A stretch of DNA of 64,000 bases from Myotis daubentonii (GCF_963259705.1 NC_081844.1:26304294-26368293); one strand, 5' to 3'; positions 10,566 through 23,001 are shown, counted from the stretch's first letter. The notes: a model not told the origin generated them from the letters alone. Numbers and translations are program-made.

Positions 10566-11470
10566 ATTATTTAAAAAAACCAATGTCCATTAAATCGAGT
10601 CCAATAAATAGAGGGCTTACTGTGCACCAACTAAAACACCTGGACCCAAGATGCCAGGACCAGTTGCACTGCCCATCGCATCACCCCCAGACCCTCCATG
10701 TCCAGCTCTCAGCACAGCCAGGGAGACCGGGACCCCAGGAAGCGGCAGGCATTGCTGGAGGAGCAGAGGGTGAGAAGCGGAGGTCCCACCCTGGGCAGCG
10801 ATGCCTGTCTTCTCAGCTCTGCCCACCAAAGCCCGCATGAGGGACAGACCTCGGTCAGTGACAGGGGCCCTGGTTCCCTCGGACCCAGGGAAGGGCTTGG
10901 ACCACAGGCATCCCTGTCAGGGCTCAGAGTCCCTCCATCCCTCCCTGAGCCCTGTTTCCTCCCCTGGGGCTCAGCAGTTCCCTAGGGCAGCCTGCAGCTG
11001 CTGTTTTCTCCAGCTCAGCACCTGGCCAGCCCCACCTCAGACGGCCCCCTCCATCACCCCCCACCCTGGAGGCCTGTGCTCCACCCCCCACCCACCCCCC
11101 ACGTCTGGGTAAGTTTGGAGACACTTTTATTTATTATTTAATCGCTCTTCTGCTTTTTAATGTGCGCTCTCGCAGTCCGGTCACTTTCAACAGCGTTAAC
11201 CCCACGTCCAGTGCATCTCTCCTCACGGCAGCAGGTTTTGGCTCAGGATGTCTCCCGCGCCCCCAGACGGAAGGCTCCTGCGGAGAGTGGGCACGTTTCC
11301 CTTCCTGAGCAACTACTCAGGTGCCTGAGGGGGCGGGGGGGGGGGGCAAACGGGAGGGCCGGTTTCATCAACCTGCGCCCATAGTTACATTTCTGGGAAT
11401 CACAGCAGACCCTCCCTCCCTGGAAGGCTGTGCTGGTGGGATTCATGAGCGGGAATTATGTGTCGGGTCC
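10566..11470. other. GC-rich interval without a recognised gene
   Basis: A short open segment (10698-10769) starts with an ATG and is followed by a donor-like gaggtgaga, but I cannot match it to a known exon. C runs at about 11085-11100 and a G run at 11330-11345 flank it. No supported function. Confidence 0.4.
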
Positions 11471-12118
11471 TGGTTCTGTTAGGTCGCTGAGTATTTAGAA
11501 TCGGCGCGCCATTCCTGCTGGTCCTCCGGACTCTCCACCACCCTTCCTGGCAGAAAACCTGGGTCACCGTGTTGTTGATGATATTAAATGATACAGGTTT
11601 AGGAAATTTTTTAAAATGAAGGGTTCCATAGGGAAAGCACTGGGCTGCAATAAGTATACATTCACAGAATAAGGGAGCTGCCAGAAGGAACACATTGCCA
11701 TAGTATAAGGGAGCCCAGAGCTGCAGAAGAAATACACTTACAGAATAAAGGGAAGGGAGCCCCTCCTTCAGAGAGGGGAGAGGAAAGCCCAAAGGGACTA
11801 GGAAAACAATAAGGGAGAAAAGGAGAACCTCAGGTACCTCACATGCGGTTTGAGCTCTGGGGTGGCTACAGTGACAAGTCAGAGGGGATAGTGACCAATC
11901 AGAGGGGATATCAAGGCACAAAGAAATACAGCCTTTATAAGCCGTAGAAAAAAAGGACATAGTGGGATTCTCTCCCCTCCCCACATGGGAGTCTGTGCTT
12001 GTTGCTCAATAAATTTCCATCCTTTACTATCCCATCTGTTGTCCATGGTTTCATTTTTGGACTCCACCTGGACAAGGACCTGGGAATCATGCTGTCCAGA
12101 AAAACACCACACATTCCA
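11471..12118 (+). mobile_element. Solo LTR (ERV class I type, 648 bp)
   Basis: The ends are TG and CA, with a 4-bp duplication gtcc at 11467-11470 and 12119-12122. A TATA-like ctttataag near 11933 is followed by AATAAA at 12008-12013, in proper LTR order. No internal viral sequence flanks it. The boundaries depend on the short duplication and could be wrong by chance. Confidence 0.55.
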
Positions 12119-12122
12119 GTCC

Positions 12123-12740
12123 AACGTTCGAGTTTCAATGGAATATTGTGAGGTGGCACGTTCTGAACCCCTTCAGGATGTAAAATAAATTATTTCAGGC
12201 TACATGCATAGGTGACCAAGGCTGCATTGTAATATGGGTGTGGTCCATCCCTCTGTCCCAGAACCGGTGCCCTTTCCATAGCCCCAGGTGGGTGAATGGA
12301 TAGTAGTTGGGTTTCATGGATGGTGGTGCCCAGTGGGTGGAAGTAGATGGGCTTGATGACAAAAGCATGAGAATGGAAGATTGGGGTTAGGAGAGAGAAA
12401 TCTGTTTGAAGTAAACTCAGGGATTGAAGGAAGAAATATTTTCTCAGAAACAGCAACTAATGATTTCAGGTAAGGACTGTTTTTCTGACCAAGAAGCTGC
12501 TTAGCTGCCTTCATTTTCTTTGACCTTCCAAATCTGGAGGAGCAGTTGTCCAGCTGAGCTGTGACTGGCTGCAGGTAGGGAAATGGGCTTCTCTTGGCAG
12601 CTGGAATTCAAAGGTCAGGAGACTAGCAGGACTCATAGGCCACCAGAAAAGTGAGGACTGAGATTTCCAGGGCATCAACTTCTCAGTGCAGAGCCCAGCT
12701 TCCTGAAGAAACCCACCTCAGTCCAGCCCCTCATTCAGGG
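12123..12740. other. No gene recognised
   Basis: Unique-looking sequence between the LTR and the TRIM pseudogene. I see no repeat termini or coding similarity. Confidence 0.4.
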
Positions 12741-12744
12741 CCCA

Positions 12745-13455
<711 letters not shown>

Positions 13456-14697
13456 TGCACTGGGCTGACTGACGTGGAATGGCTGTTTATCTATCTTCCA
13501 CGACTTCCCTTTCATGCTCTTCTTCTGGCCTGAATGAGTTTTCTGGAGTGCCCCACAAATAGACTCATTTCTTTTTAGAATTCAACTCATCTTTCAGGAT
13601 CCCAGCCAAACAAAACTTGTTCTCTGTAAAACTTATCCAGAAAAGTGTTTTCTTTCTACTTTAAAACTCCTATGAAACATAATACCCTTAATATTTAGTT
13701 GCAATATTTCTCATGCTACCTTGTCTTATTTTGTATGACTACATTGAAGGGCTTGGGCCTACAATATACTGTCTTCTATCTCCCATTTGATGTTCAATAA
13801 ATACATAATGTCTGTATCAAATACACTATCTAAGGGATCTGACAGGAAATATAATAAATTCATATGAATAGAACCCCATCATTTTCTAATTCACATCTGC
13901 AAGTGAAAGGGCAGATGCCTTCCAAATACAAATAATTCCATTTCCTACCTGTAGAACATATCTCCTGTTTTTGCCCACACCATATCTCCTCTCTTCTTTT
14001 GTGACAATAACTCTATTTTCGTTGGGGACCCACCATCTACCTCTGCATTAAGTCTCAATGGGAACATCTTTCAACACTCTGCACCCTCCTCGGGCCTTGG
14101 GTTGGTCATGGAACTAAAGGGATCTGGGCAATTCAACTCTGTGGGCAGTAAAGCCAAGGGAGACCCTGGTTAATGCAGATCAATTCCAGGGCCAACCCTG
14201 ACAGGACTTGAGCTGCCCCTACTGGGTCCTTTCAGAGGCCTGTGTTCATCTGTCCCATTTCAAAGAAATGCCTGCCTTCCTTACATTAGCCAGAGTTGGT
14301 TTCACTGCTTGCAAACTATTAACCTCCACTAAAAAGCCTTCACATTTTTGAAGTCATTGAAGTGTCTGGGCCTATGGCATGGCAGATCATTTTTAGTTTT
14401 TTACTGAATGGTAGAATTCATATCCATAAAATACCAAAGCAGGCAACTTGCTCAGATTGAAAGTGATTTAGCTATGTAACTGTTGCTACAGATCCAAGAA
14501 CTATGGGATAGCTTAGCATCAATGAAGTAGGTTTTAAGAAAAAAAATAATAAAAAAAGAACAATTTACTGCATGCATTTTTGTCTCTCAATTTACTTATT
14601 CATTTTATTTCCATATATTGTCAGTTGATGAATGCCACACTTAAAAATTTAGAAACAATCAAATTGTCTAAAGCATATTTCGTTCTCTCAGAGATAT
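13456..14697. other. No gene recognised
   Basis: AT-rich. AATAAATA at about 13795 resembles a polyadenylation signal and could be a 3'UTR remnant. No coding similarity is seen. Confidence 0.4.
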
Positions 14698-14876
14698 GCT
14701 TTTAAAAAATATGTTTACTGATTTCAGAGATGAAGGGAGAGGGACAGATAGAAAATCAATAATGAGAATTAGTGATTTGCTGCCTTCTGCACGACCCCAA
14801 CTGGAGCCCACAACCCAGGCATGTGCCCTTGACCAGAATTAAACCTGGTACCCTCTGAGCCAACCTGGCCAGGGCC
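14698..14876 (-). mobile_element. Diverged Ves-like SINE, minus strand
   Basis: The reversed tail (tttactgatttcagag) leads to a reversed head ending near 14876 (ccaacctggccagggcc). Confidence 0.7.
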
Positions 14877-14995
14877 ACATTGTCTTTAAATATGAGTCTC
14901 AAATTTACTTCCAGGTAAAAAAGGAGAAATTTTTAGTCATATTAGGAATTGTTTCATCATTATTTACTCAAGATTAACTGAACAATGGTAATTTT

Positions 14996-15205
14996 TTAAA
15001 TATATTTTTTAATTGATTTCAGAGAGGGAGAGAGATAGGAACATCAATGATGAGAGAGAATCATTCATGGGCTGCCTCCTGCAAGTCCACTACTAGGCAG
15101 GGGATCAAGCCTGCAACGCAGGCATGTGCTCTTGGCTGGAATTGGACCTGGGATCCTTTAGTCCACATGCCAATGCTCCATCCAGAGCCAAACCAGCTAG
15201 GGCTC
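14996..15205 (-). mobile_element. Ves SINE, minus strand
   Basis: The reversed tail (tatattttttaattgatttc) is followed by the reversed head ending gagccaaaccagctaggg. Confidence 0.85.
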
Positions 15206-15590
15206 CATGGTAACTATTTACCATCTAAGCCCTCACAGGGCTGGAATTGTGTTTCAAGTCTTGCCTGATGGACCTCATTCAGTGATAAAATCACAATATT
15301 TCCGTTAATTTATTAATCAAAATGAGTTTTTAATATCTCTCAACTTTGCATTTTTCATGGTCACTCATTTTATTTTGTGCCATCAGGGTAACTCAGTTAA
15401 ATCCACTAAAAATGTTGCAATATTTTTAAGAAAAGATTTTTTGCAATTATGCTATTGCTCCATACACTGTAAAATAGGGCACTGTATTCTAGTAATCTGC
15501 TTTGGAACCATCTAAGGAAGGAGACTCAAAAATTCTTTCATTCCTACCATGCCTGCCTAAATTTAAAACAACCCATTGTTTTTCTCCAAA
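15206..15590. other. No gene recognised
   Basis: AT-rich unique sequence; the last bases supply the target duplication of the half-L1. Confidence 0.4.
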
Positions 15591-15951
15591 GTTGGTTTCC
15601 TAGAAACCAAGATGGAGGCATAGGTAAACACCAGAGTTTGCTGCCTTGAACAACCACTTCAAAAATACACTAAAAGACGGAACGGACATCATGCAGAACC
15701 ACAGGAAGGCTGGCTGAGGGGAAAATCTACAATTAGAAGGAAAGAGAAAAGCATGCCGAGACTCAGAGGAGGTGCAGCACGAAAGTAAAATGCTAAGGTG
15801 CGGAGGTGCATGCGGAGAGGGCTGGTGGCTGAGGGCGAGGTTGTCGTTTTCAATCAGGAGGGAGTCTCAGGCTCTGAGCTCCAGTTCCGGGTGAGTCTCT
15901 AGGGACCCAGACTCATACGGGAGAAGCCGGACTGTCTAGCATCGGTCGGAA

Positions 15952-17079
15952 TGAAAGGTGCACCACCCACCTCTCCGGGCGGTGCGGGGGGAGGAGTCTG
16001 ACCGCCCGGCTCTGAGATCCCTCCGCGCCCGCCGTAGGGCCTGGCCTCCCCGGAGCGAGTGTCCGGACCAGCTGCGTGGTGGCCGGCGGCGGGCCGAGGG
16101 GTGGGGCCGGGCGGCGACCGACCACGGGGGAGGTCATAGGAGCGGAAGGCCTCACCGCCTGGCTCTTTCCTCCCTTCCCCCGTGGTCGGCTCCCCGCTTG
16201 CCTGCGCTGGGGCCGGGGGTCCATGCGGCCCTCGGGGCCCGGTCGGGGGGGCCGGGGCCTGCGTGGGCCGGCCGCCAGGCCCCATGGGGGGGGGGCATTG
16301 GCTCCCCGGCCCATGGCAGGAGCCCGGCGCGGGCTGCCACCCGCCCGCTGCCCTCCGGACCGGGCCCAGTGCGGCAGCGGCGGCGGCAGCGGAGTGGGGC
16401 GCGTGCCCTGGCTCGGGGAGGCCGCCATGCTGAGGTGCACCGGCCCCATGGGCCTGGCCTGCTCCGAGCGGATGCCGCTCCTCCAGAGCTGGGCCGCTCC
16501 ACCGGCCGCACCCCGTTTGCTGGGCCTGTGCCGCCCAGACGCGCTGGAGTCCCGGTCTGCCCGCAGGCCAGCTGCGGGTGCTGTGCGGGAGGGCCATCCT
16601 GCCTTGTGGCGAGTTCGAGCGGCAGCAGCAGGAGCCGGACAAGGACTGCGCCCTCCATCTTGCCTTGGGTCCTCCATCTTGGGACAGAGCCATGTACGCC
16701 CTCCATCTTGCCTTGGGTCCTCCATTTTGGGATGGTGCCATGTGCTTCCTCACGGGAAGAAGCCGCTGCTAGCCACACCCAGGATTTCTCTGGATTAACC
16801 AATGATGATCAAGGGAAGTGCACGCCATCACTATGACCACATCCTGTACCGACTCGCGCCTGGCCAATCGGCGGGGCCCACAGTGCCCTCACTCCACCCC
16901 CCTTTAAAACCCCCTGTCCCATCAGGCCTCTCTCTCTTGGCCACTGGACTTTCCGCTGTGTCGGTGGGTCTGGTGAACGGGGAGCGCAGGCCGGCTTGCA
17001 TAATAAAGGACTCTTTGCTTTTGCATCGGACTGACTGGCTCCCTGGGGGTCGTGGGAACTTTGAAATCTGGGCACAACA
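15952..17079 (+). mobile_element. Solo LTR with CpG-rich U3, inside the half-L1 5'UTR
   Basis: TG/CA ends are flanked by ggaa at 15948-15951 and 17080-17083. Removing the LTR rejoins the half-L1 5'UTR exactly as it reads in the paralogous copy near 5190 on the minus strand. A CCAAT box (about 16863), TTTAAAA (16903) and AATAAA (17002) are in LTR order. A 48-bp direct repeat occupies 16650-16697 and 16698-16745. About 700 bp at the 5' side is very GC- and CpG-rich and holds long spurious open frames on both strands. Confidence 0.85.
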
Positions 17080-17665
17080 GGAACTCGAGGGCAGCTTTCT
17101 CTCCGAGGGGGTTGCATAGATTACCGGGACATTGAGAAGCAGAGCCTCTGAGGGTAGGACTGAGAGCAGCCATAACTGCTAGCCCCGCCCTGTTGATCCC
17201 GTGGGACCCGCCCTGCCCAAGCCCTGCAGGGAGGCTTTTGCTGGGTAGCCTCAGGCAAAGGCTAGATTAGCACCTCCCTAGAGATCCAGGAGCCAGGAAA
17301 CCCAGAGGTCAGAGTGGGACCATCCAGTTTGCAGCTCCGTGGAACCATAAAGGACACACTCAGGGGGCAGACTCAGTGAGCACCAAAGCCCCATTGAAGC
17401 AAGTCTTGCCCCAGAGGGGTGTGTCCAGCACAGAAGTTCTCCCACTGCAGACACAGCTGATTCTCACAGCCAATTGGCCTGGAGGTCAATTCCTCCCAGT
17501 GATACCTACAACAATCAAGGCTTAACTACAACAAGACTGTGCACAAAGACCACAAGGGGGTGCACCAAGAGTGTCCTCCTCAGGTAATTGGGGAGGCTGA
17601 GCCACTGGGCCCTAGAGGACACTTAGCACAGAAAACGACTTTATCAACACAGGGAAGCATATAAA

Positions 17666-18524
17666 ATGCGGAGACAAAGAAACAGGTCACAAATGACAGA
17701 AATGGAGGAAAGCAAACTACTGGATATAGAGTTCAAAACCACACTTTTAAGGTTTTTCAAGAATTTTCTAGAAACTGCCGATAAACTTAATGAGATCTAC
17801 AAGAAATCTAATGAGACCCTCTGTGATAAAGGACCAACTAGAAATTAAGCATACACTGACTGAAATAAAGAATATTATACCGACTCCCAACAACAGACTA
17901 GAGAATTGCAAGAATCAAGTCAACGATTTGAAATACGAAGAAGCAAAAAACACCCAACCAGAAAAGCAAAATGAAAAAAGAATCCAAAAATACGAAGATA
18001 GTGTAAGGAGCCTCTGGGAGGGCCTCAAGCGTACCAACATCTGAATTATAGGGGTGCCAGAAGAAGAGAGAGAGCAAGACATTGAAAACCTATTTGAAGA
18101 AATGACAGAAAACTTCCCCCACCTGGTGAAAGAAATAGACTTACAAGTCCAGGAAACGCAGAGAACCCCAAACAAAAGGAATCCAAAGAGGACCACACCA
18201 AGACACATTATAATTAAAATGCCAAGAGCAAAAGACAAAGAGAGAATCTTAAAAACAGCAAGAGAAAGACAGTCAGTTACCTACAAGGGAGTACCCATAT
18301 GACTGTCAGCTGATTTCTCAACAGAAACTTTGCAGGCCAGAAGGGAATGGCAAGAAATATTCAAAGTGATGAATGCCAAGAACCTACAACCAAGATTACT
18401 TTATCCAGCAAAGCTATCATTCAGAACTGAAGGTCAGATGAAGAGCTTCACAGATAAGATAAAGCTAAAGGAGTTCATCACCACCAAACCAGTATTATAT
18501 GAAATGCTGAAAGGTATCCTTTAA
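17666..18524 (+). pseudogene. Half-L1 ORF1 (RNA-binding chaperone), decayed
   Basis: The start ATG at 17666 opens with the basic MRRQRNRSQM stretch also seen at other L1 ORF1 starts here. A coiled-coil region (to about 18040), the RRM-like part (from 18054, with the DIENLFEE phrase) and the C-terminal domain ending in the MLKGIL phrase follow. A frameshift near 17800 and stops at about 18042 and 18301 break it. ORF1p normally trimerises and coats the element's RNA. This copy cannot make the full protein. Confidence 0.8.
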
Positions 18525-18908
18525 GAAGAGGAAGAAGAAGAAAAAGATAAAGATACAAATTATGAACAACAAATACACAGCTATCAATAAGAGAATCTGA
18601 AAATCAAGTGAATAAATAATCTTATGAACAGAATGAACTGGTGATTATAATAGAATCAGGGGCATAGAAAGGGAGTGGACTGGCTATTCTTGGGGGGGAA
18701 AGGGGTGAGGGGGATGCAGGAAGAGACTGGACTAAAATCGTGCACCTATGGAAGAGGACAGTGGGTGGGGAGTGAGGGCGGAGGGTGGGGTGGGAACTGG
18801 TTGGAGGGGAGTTATGGCGCGGGGGGGGGGAAGGAACAAATGTAATAATCTGAACAATAAAGATTTAATAAAAAAATAACATTAACAACACAAAAAAAGT
18901 CGGTTTCC

Positions 18909-19838
<930 letters not shown>

Positions 19839-21213
19839 TCATAGGGTTTTTTCCTTATTATGAATTCTTTCATGATATCGGAGGTCACTTGGATAAGAGA
19901 AAGTTTTACCACATTCCTTACATTCATGAGGTTTCTTTCCATCATGATTTTTTTCATGTTTTCCAAGAGAGGTGAGAAAACTGAAGGCTTTCCCACATTG
20001 CTTACATTCATAGGGTTTTTCCTTATTATGAGTTCTTTCATGATGTCGGAGGGAACTTCGATAAGAGAAAGCTTTATCACAATGGTCACATTTATATGGT
20101 TTTTCCTTATTATGAATTCTTTCATGATATCGGAGGTCACTTGGATAAGAGAAAGTTTTACCACATTCCTTACATTCATGAGGCTTATTTCCATCATGAT
20201 TTTTTTCATGTTTTGCAAGAGAGCTGAGAGAACTGAAGGCTTTCCCACACTGCTTACATTCATAGGGTTTCTCCCCAGTGTGCATTCTTTCATGATATCT
20301 AAGAAAAGTGGAATGTCTGAAAGATTTCCCACATTGCTTACATTCATAGGGTTTTTCCTCATGAGTTCTTTCATGATGTCGGAGGGAACTTCGATAAGAG
20401 AAAGCTTTATCACAATGGTCACATTGATAGGGTTTTTCCTTAGTATGAGTTCTTTCATGATATCGGAGGTCACTTGGATAAGAGAAAATTTTACCACATT
20501 CCTTACATTCATGAGGCTTCTTTCTGTCATGAATTCTTTTATGTGTTCCAAGAGAGCTGGGAGAAATGAAGGCTTCCTCACATTCCTTATATTCATAAGG
20601 TTTCTCGCCTGTATGTGTTCTTTCATGATTTCTTAGACAAGTGGAACTGAAAGCTTTCCCAGATTTCTGACATTGATAGGGCTTTTCTGCAGTGTGTGCT
20701 CTCTCATTTTCTCCAGAGTACTTAGGCGAACTGAAAACTTTGCCACGTTGCTTACTTTGATATGGTTTCTCTCTGCTATGAGTGTTTTTGTGAAGTTTAA
20801 AGTAACTGAGACAAATAAAGACTTTCCCATATTGCTTACACTGATTCGGTTTCCTAGGAATATGCATTTTTTCATGATTTCTAAGGGAATCTGAATAGTG
20901 GAAAGCTTTCCCACTGGGTCTGCCTTCATGGCTTTGAATATGTTGGTGATGCTTGAAAGCTTTCGTAGATTCCTTACAATTAAAAGGGTTTTCTTCATAT
21001 TCCTGACACAGGTGTAGTTTGAGTCCAATGTGAGAGCTCAGGTGGTTATTCAAGGATAAATAACGCATGAAGATTTGCCTACACAACCTGGATTTAGGTT
21101 GCTTTATCTCAGTAGGAGTTGCCTTCTTCTCATTATGATTTGGTACCTGTCTTAAGTTTTCTCTGTATTGACTTTCATCCTTCCTTGTACAACGTCTCTC
21201 TTCCATATGACTG
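19839..21213 (-). CDS. KZNF gene B, last exon: C2H2 zinc-finger array
   Basis: The terminal exon starts after an acceptor at 21214-21216 (tandem cagcag) and stays open for 455 codons from the first ATG (21206). A leader of about 110 residues is followed by five or six worn fingers and then eight intact C2H2 fingers (about residues 230-455). The intact fingers have C-x2-C-x12-H-x3-H spacing and mostly seven-residue linkers. Fingers 1, 5 and 8 share the helix phrase SYPSDLRYH, and fingers 2 and 6 share SYRSSLRHH. The array therefore grew by tandem duplication of a block of about three fingers. The frame ends at 19839 after KEK because a run of six A (five are expected) shifts the frame. The likely product is a nuclear KRAB zinc-finger repressor that recruits TRIM28. 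Its DNA target is unknown, but TE control is typical of the family. Confidence 0.8.
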
Positions 21214-21546
21214 CTGTAAAAATTAGAAACATATTATTAATACTCTCTTAACAATTTAATATTTATTAGTAGTATGACAATGACATTTTTACTGTTTTTA
21301 AGGAAAGTGCCAGGTTTCTGTACATTCTGATTTTTAAAAGTGGATATCCTAAAACCTCTGAAATAGTCTAGGTCATAGATATTATGAAAACACTTATATT
21401 CATTGATGGTACTTCTGTATATTGTTTCCAAGTGTAATTATTTTTTATACAATAAACATTAGGTCATACTTCAGAAAAAAACATTTTGATGAGATTATTC
21501 TAAGATTCAATAAATTTCAAACTAGGATGATATAATTGGATTACCT

Positions 21547-21742
21547 GTTTTTAAGATTGTTTTGTGGCTAAGTGGTAGAGCATGAACCCACCCACCAGGG
21601 GGTTACAAGTTCAATTCCCCAAAAGAAACCAAGGCTAGACTGCAGACTTATTAACCCCAGTACAGGGCATGCAGGAGGCAGCCATTCAATCTTTCTATCT
21701 CTCCCCCTCACCTCCATACATTAAAATTAATAAAAACATATT
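21547..21742 (+). mobile_element. Old tRNA-type SINE in intron 3 of gene B
   Basis: The head tgtggctaagtggtagagcatg is followed by a pyrimidine-rich region. The same insertion is at 53646-53850 in gene C, so it predates the B/C duplication. Confidence 0.65.
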
Positions 21743-21743
21743 T

Positions 21744-21968
21744 TCGAACCACTGGTGTGGTTCAGGGGTTGAGCACTGACCTCTGAACCAGGAGGTCACA
21801 GTTGGATTTCCGGTCAGGGCACATGCCCAGGTTCTGGGCTTAATTTTGAATGTGGGGTGTACAGGAGGCAGCCATGAATAATTATCTCTCGTCATTGATG
21901 TTTGTCTCTCTTTCTCCCTCTAACTACATCTCTGAAATAAATAAAAACATATTAAATATATAAATAAA
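21744..21968 (+). mobile_element. Old Ves-like SINE in intron 3 of gene B
   Basis: The head accactggtgtggttcagggg and tail ctctgaaataaataaaaac are visible. It is shared with gene C at 53857-54112. Confidence 0.7.
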
Positions 21969-21970
21969 TA

Positions 21971-22135
21971 CAGTGGGGCCTTGACTTACGAGTGTCCCGA
22001 CTAACAAGTTTTTTGAGATACCAGCTGTCTCTTGGCCGATTTTTTGCATTGAGTTGATAGAGTAATTTGAGTTAATGAGCTCCTTAACGAGCTCTGTCTT
22101 GGAATGAATTAAACTCGTAAGTCAAGGCCCCACTG
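21971..22135. mobile_element. Tc1/mariner-superfamily (pogo/Tigger-like) MITE, 165 bp
   Basis: The terminal inverted repeats cagtggggccttgacttacg and its reverse complement are perfect over at least 20 bp. TA dinucleotides at 21969-21970 and 22136-22137 are the target duplication. CAG ends with TA targets are typical of pogo-type transposons. Gene C lacks it at the corresponding intron position. Confidence 0.85.
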
Positions 22136-22196
22136 TATATAAAAACCTATTTAAAAAAAGATGCTCTTAATGCTTTCTCATGTCAATGCGACTCAC

Positions 22197-22269
22197 CTAA
22201 GACTCATACCATGATTTTCATACTGATCTTCACTGTCAGGACCTTCACATTTTTCTTCTAAAATACATG
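22197..22269 (-). CDS. KZNF gene B, exon 3 (short linker exon after KRAB-A)
   Basis: A 73-bp exon with acceptor ttctag just above 22269 and donor gtgagt just below 22197. It encodes about 24 acidic residues (CILEEKCEGPDSEDQYENHG phrase) joining KRAB-A to the finger exon. The phase fits: the 127-bp KRAB exon leaves one base, and this exon leaves two (AG) to pair with the next. The same exon in gene C is 54168-54240. No KRAB-B box is recognisable. Confidence 0.85.
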
Positions 22270-22362
22270 CTAGAAAAAGCATTATAAAGTATTAAAGAAT
22301 ATAAGAAATGGTTAAGTTGTAGGTACACAATGAGCTGTGATCATTCCTAATTTATTTACCAA

Positions 22363-23001
22363 CTAGAGGCCCAGTGCATCAAATTCGTGCACGGGGGGTG
22401 GTGGGGTTGTGTCCCACAGCCCAGCCTGCACCCTCTCCAATCTGGGACATCTGTCTCACAATCCAGGACTGCTGGCTCCCAACTGCTCACCAGCCTTCCT
22501 GCCTGATAACCCCTAACCGCTTCTGCCTGCCAGCCTAATCACCGCCTAACCACTCCCCTGCCAGCCTGATCGATACCTAACTGCTCCTCTGCCAGCCTGG
22601 TTGCCCCCAACTGCCCTCCCCTGCAGACCTGGTCACCCCCAACTGCTATCCCCTGCTGGCCTAGTCACCCCTAACTTCCCTCCCTTGTCAGCCTGGTCGC
22701 CCCTGACTGCCATCCCCTATGAGCCTGATTGCCCCTAAGTGCCTTCCCAATGGCCTGGTCACCCCTAACTGCCCTCCCCTGCAGGCCTAATTACTCCCAA
22801 CTGCATACCCCTGCTGTCCTGGTCTCCCCCAACTGACCTCCCCTGCAGGCCTGATCAGCCCAAACTGCACTCCCCTGCCAGCCATCTGGTGGTGGCCATC
22901 TTATGTCCACATAGGGGCGGCCACCTTTGACCACATGGAGGCGGCCATCTTCTGTGTTGGAGTGATGGCCAATTTGCATATTACCTCTTTATTATATAGG
23001 A
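22363..23001 (-). mobile_element. Helitron in intron 2 of gene B, about 640 bp
   Basis: The plus strand starts ctagaggcccagtgcat and ends tttattatatagga, the reversed 3' CTAG and 5' TCCTATATAAT ends. It sits between A and T with no target duplication, as Helitrons do. The paralogous intron of gene C (about 54330-54340) shows the empty AT site. Confidence 0.95.

Larger units (their letters stand above)
15601..18898 (+). mobile_element. Half-L1 (HAL1-like): 5'UTR, ORF1 and 3'UTR without ORF2
   Basis: The element begins tagaaaccaagatggagg, runs through a long L1-type 5'UTR, an ORF1 (17666-18524) and then directly a G-rich 3'UTR. It ends in aataaagatttaataaaaa. No endonuclease or reverse-transcriptase sequence lies between ORF1 and the 3'UTR. 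The flanks gttggtttcc (15591-15600) and gtcggtttcc (18899-18908) are a target duplication with one mismatch, so the copy is a complete insertion and not a deletion product at this locus. Half-L1s (HAL1) that use L1 machinery in trans are known in mammals. A 1128-bp LTR sits in its 5'UTR. Confidence 0.8.

Noticed and set aside
10698..10769. Possible first exon with a donor site
   Set aside because: No homologue recognised and no partner exon found; kept only as an unassigned interval.
15899..16836. Open frames up to 290 codons on both strands at 16 kb
   Set aside because: They lie in the GC-rich U3 of a solo LTR with TG/CA ends and a target duplication; stop codons are rare simply because of base composition.
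19857..20620. Regular repeats resembling a CRISPR array
   Set aside because: The period of 84 bp is coding C2H2 fingers; this is a mammalian genome and there are no unique spacers between identical repeats.
19860..20636. Plus-strand open frame of 258 codons across gene B's finger array
   Set aside because: It is antisense to C2H2 repeats. The 84-bp period keeps several frames open, and the same shadow appears at 51632-52405 and 5427-5951.
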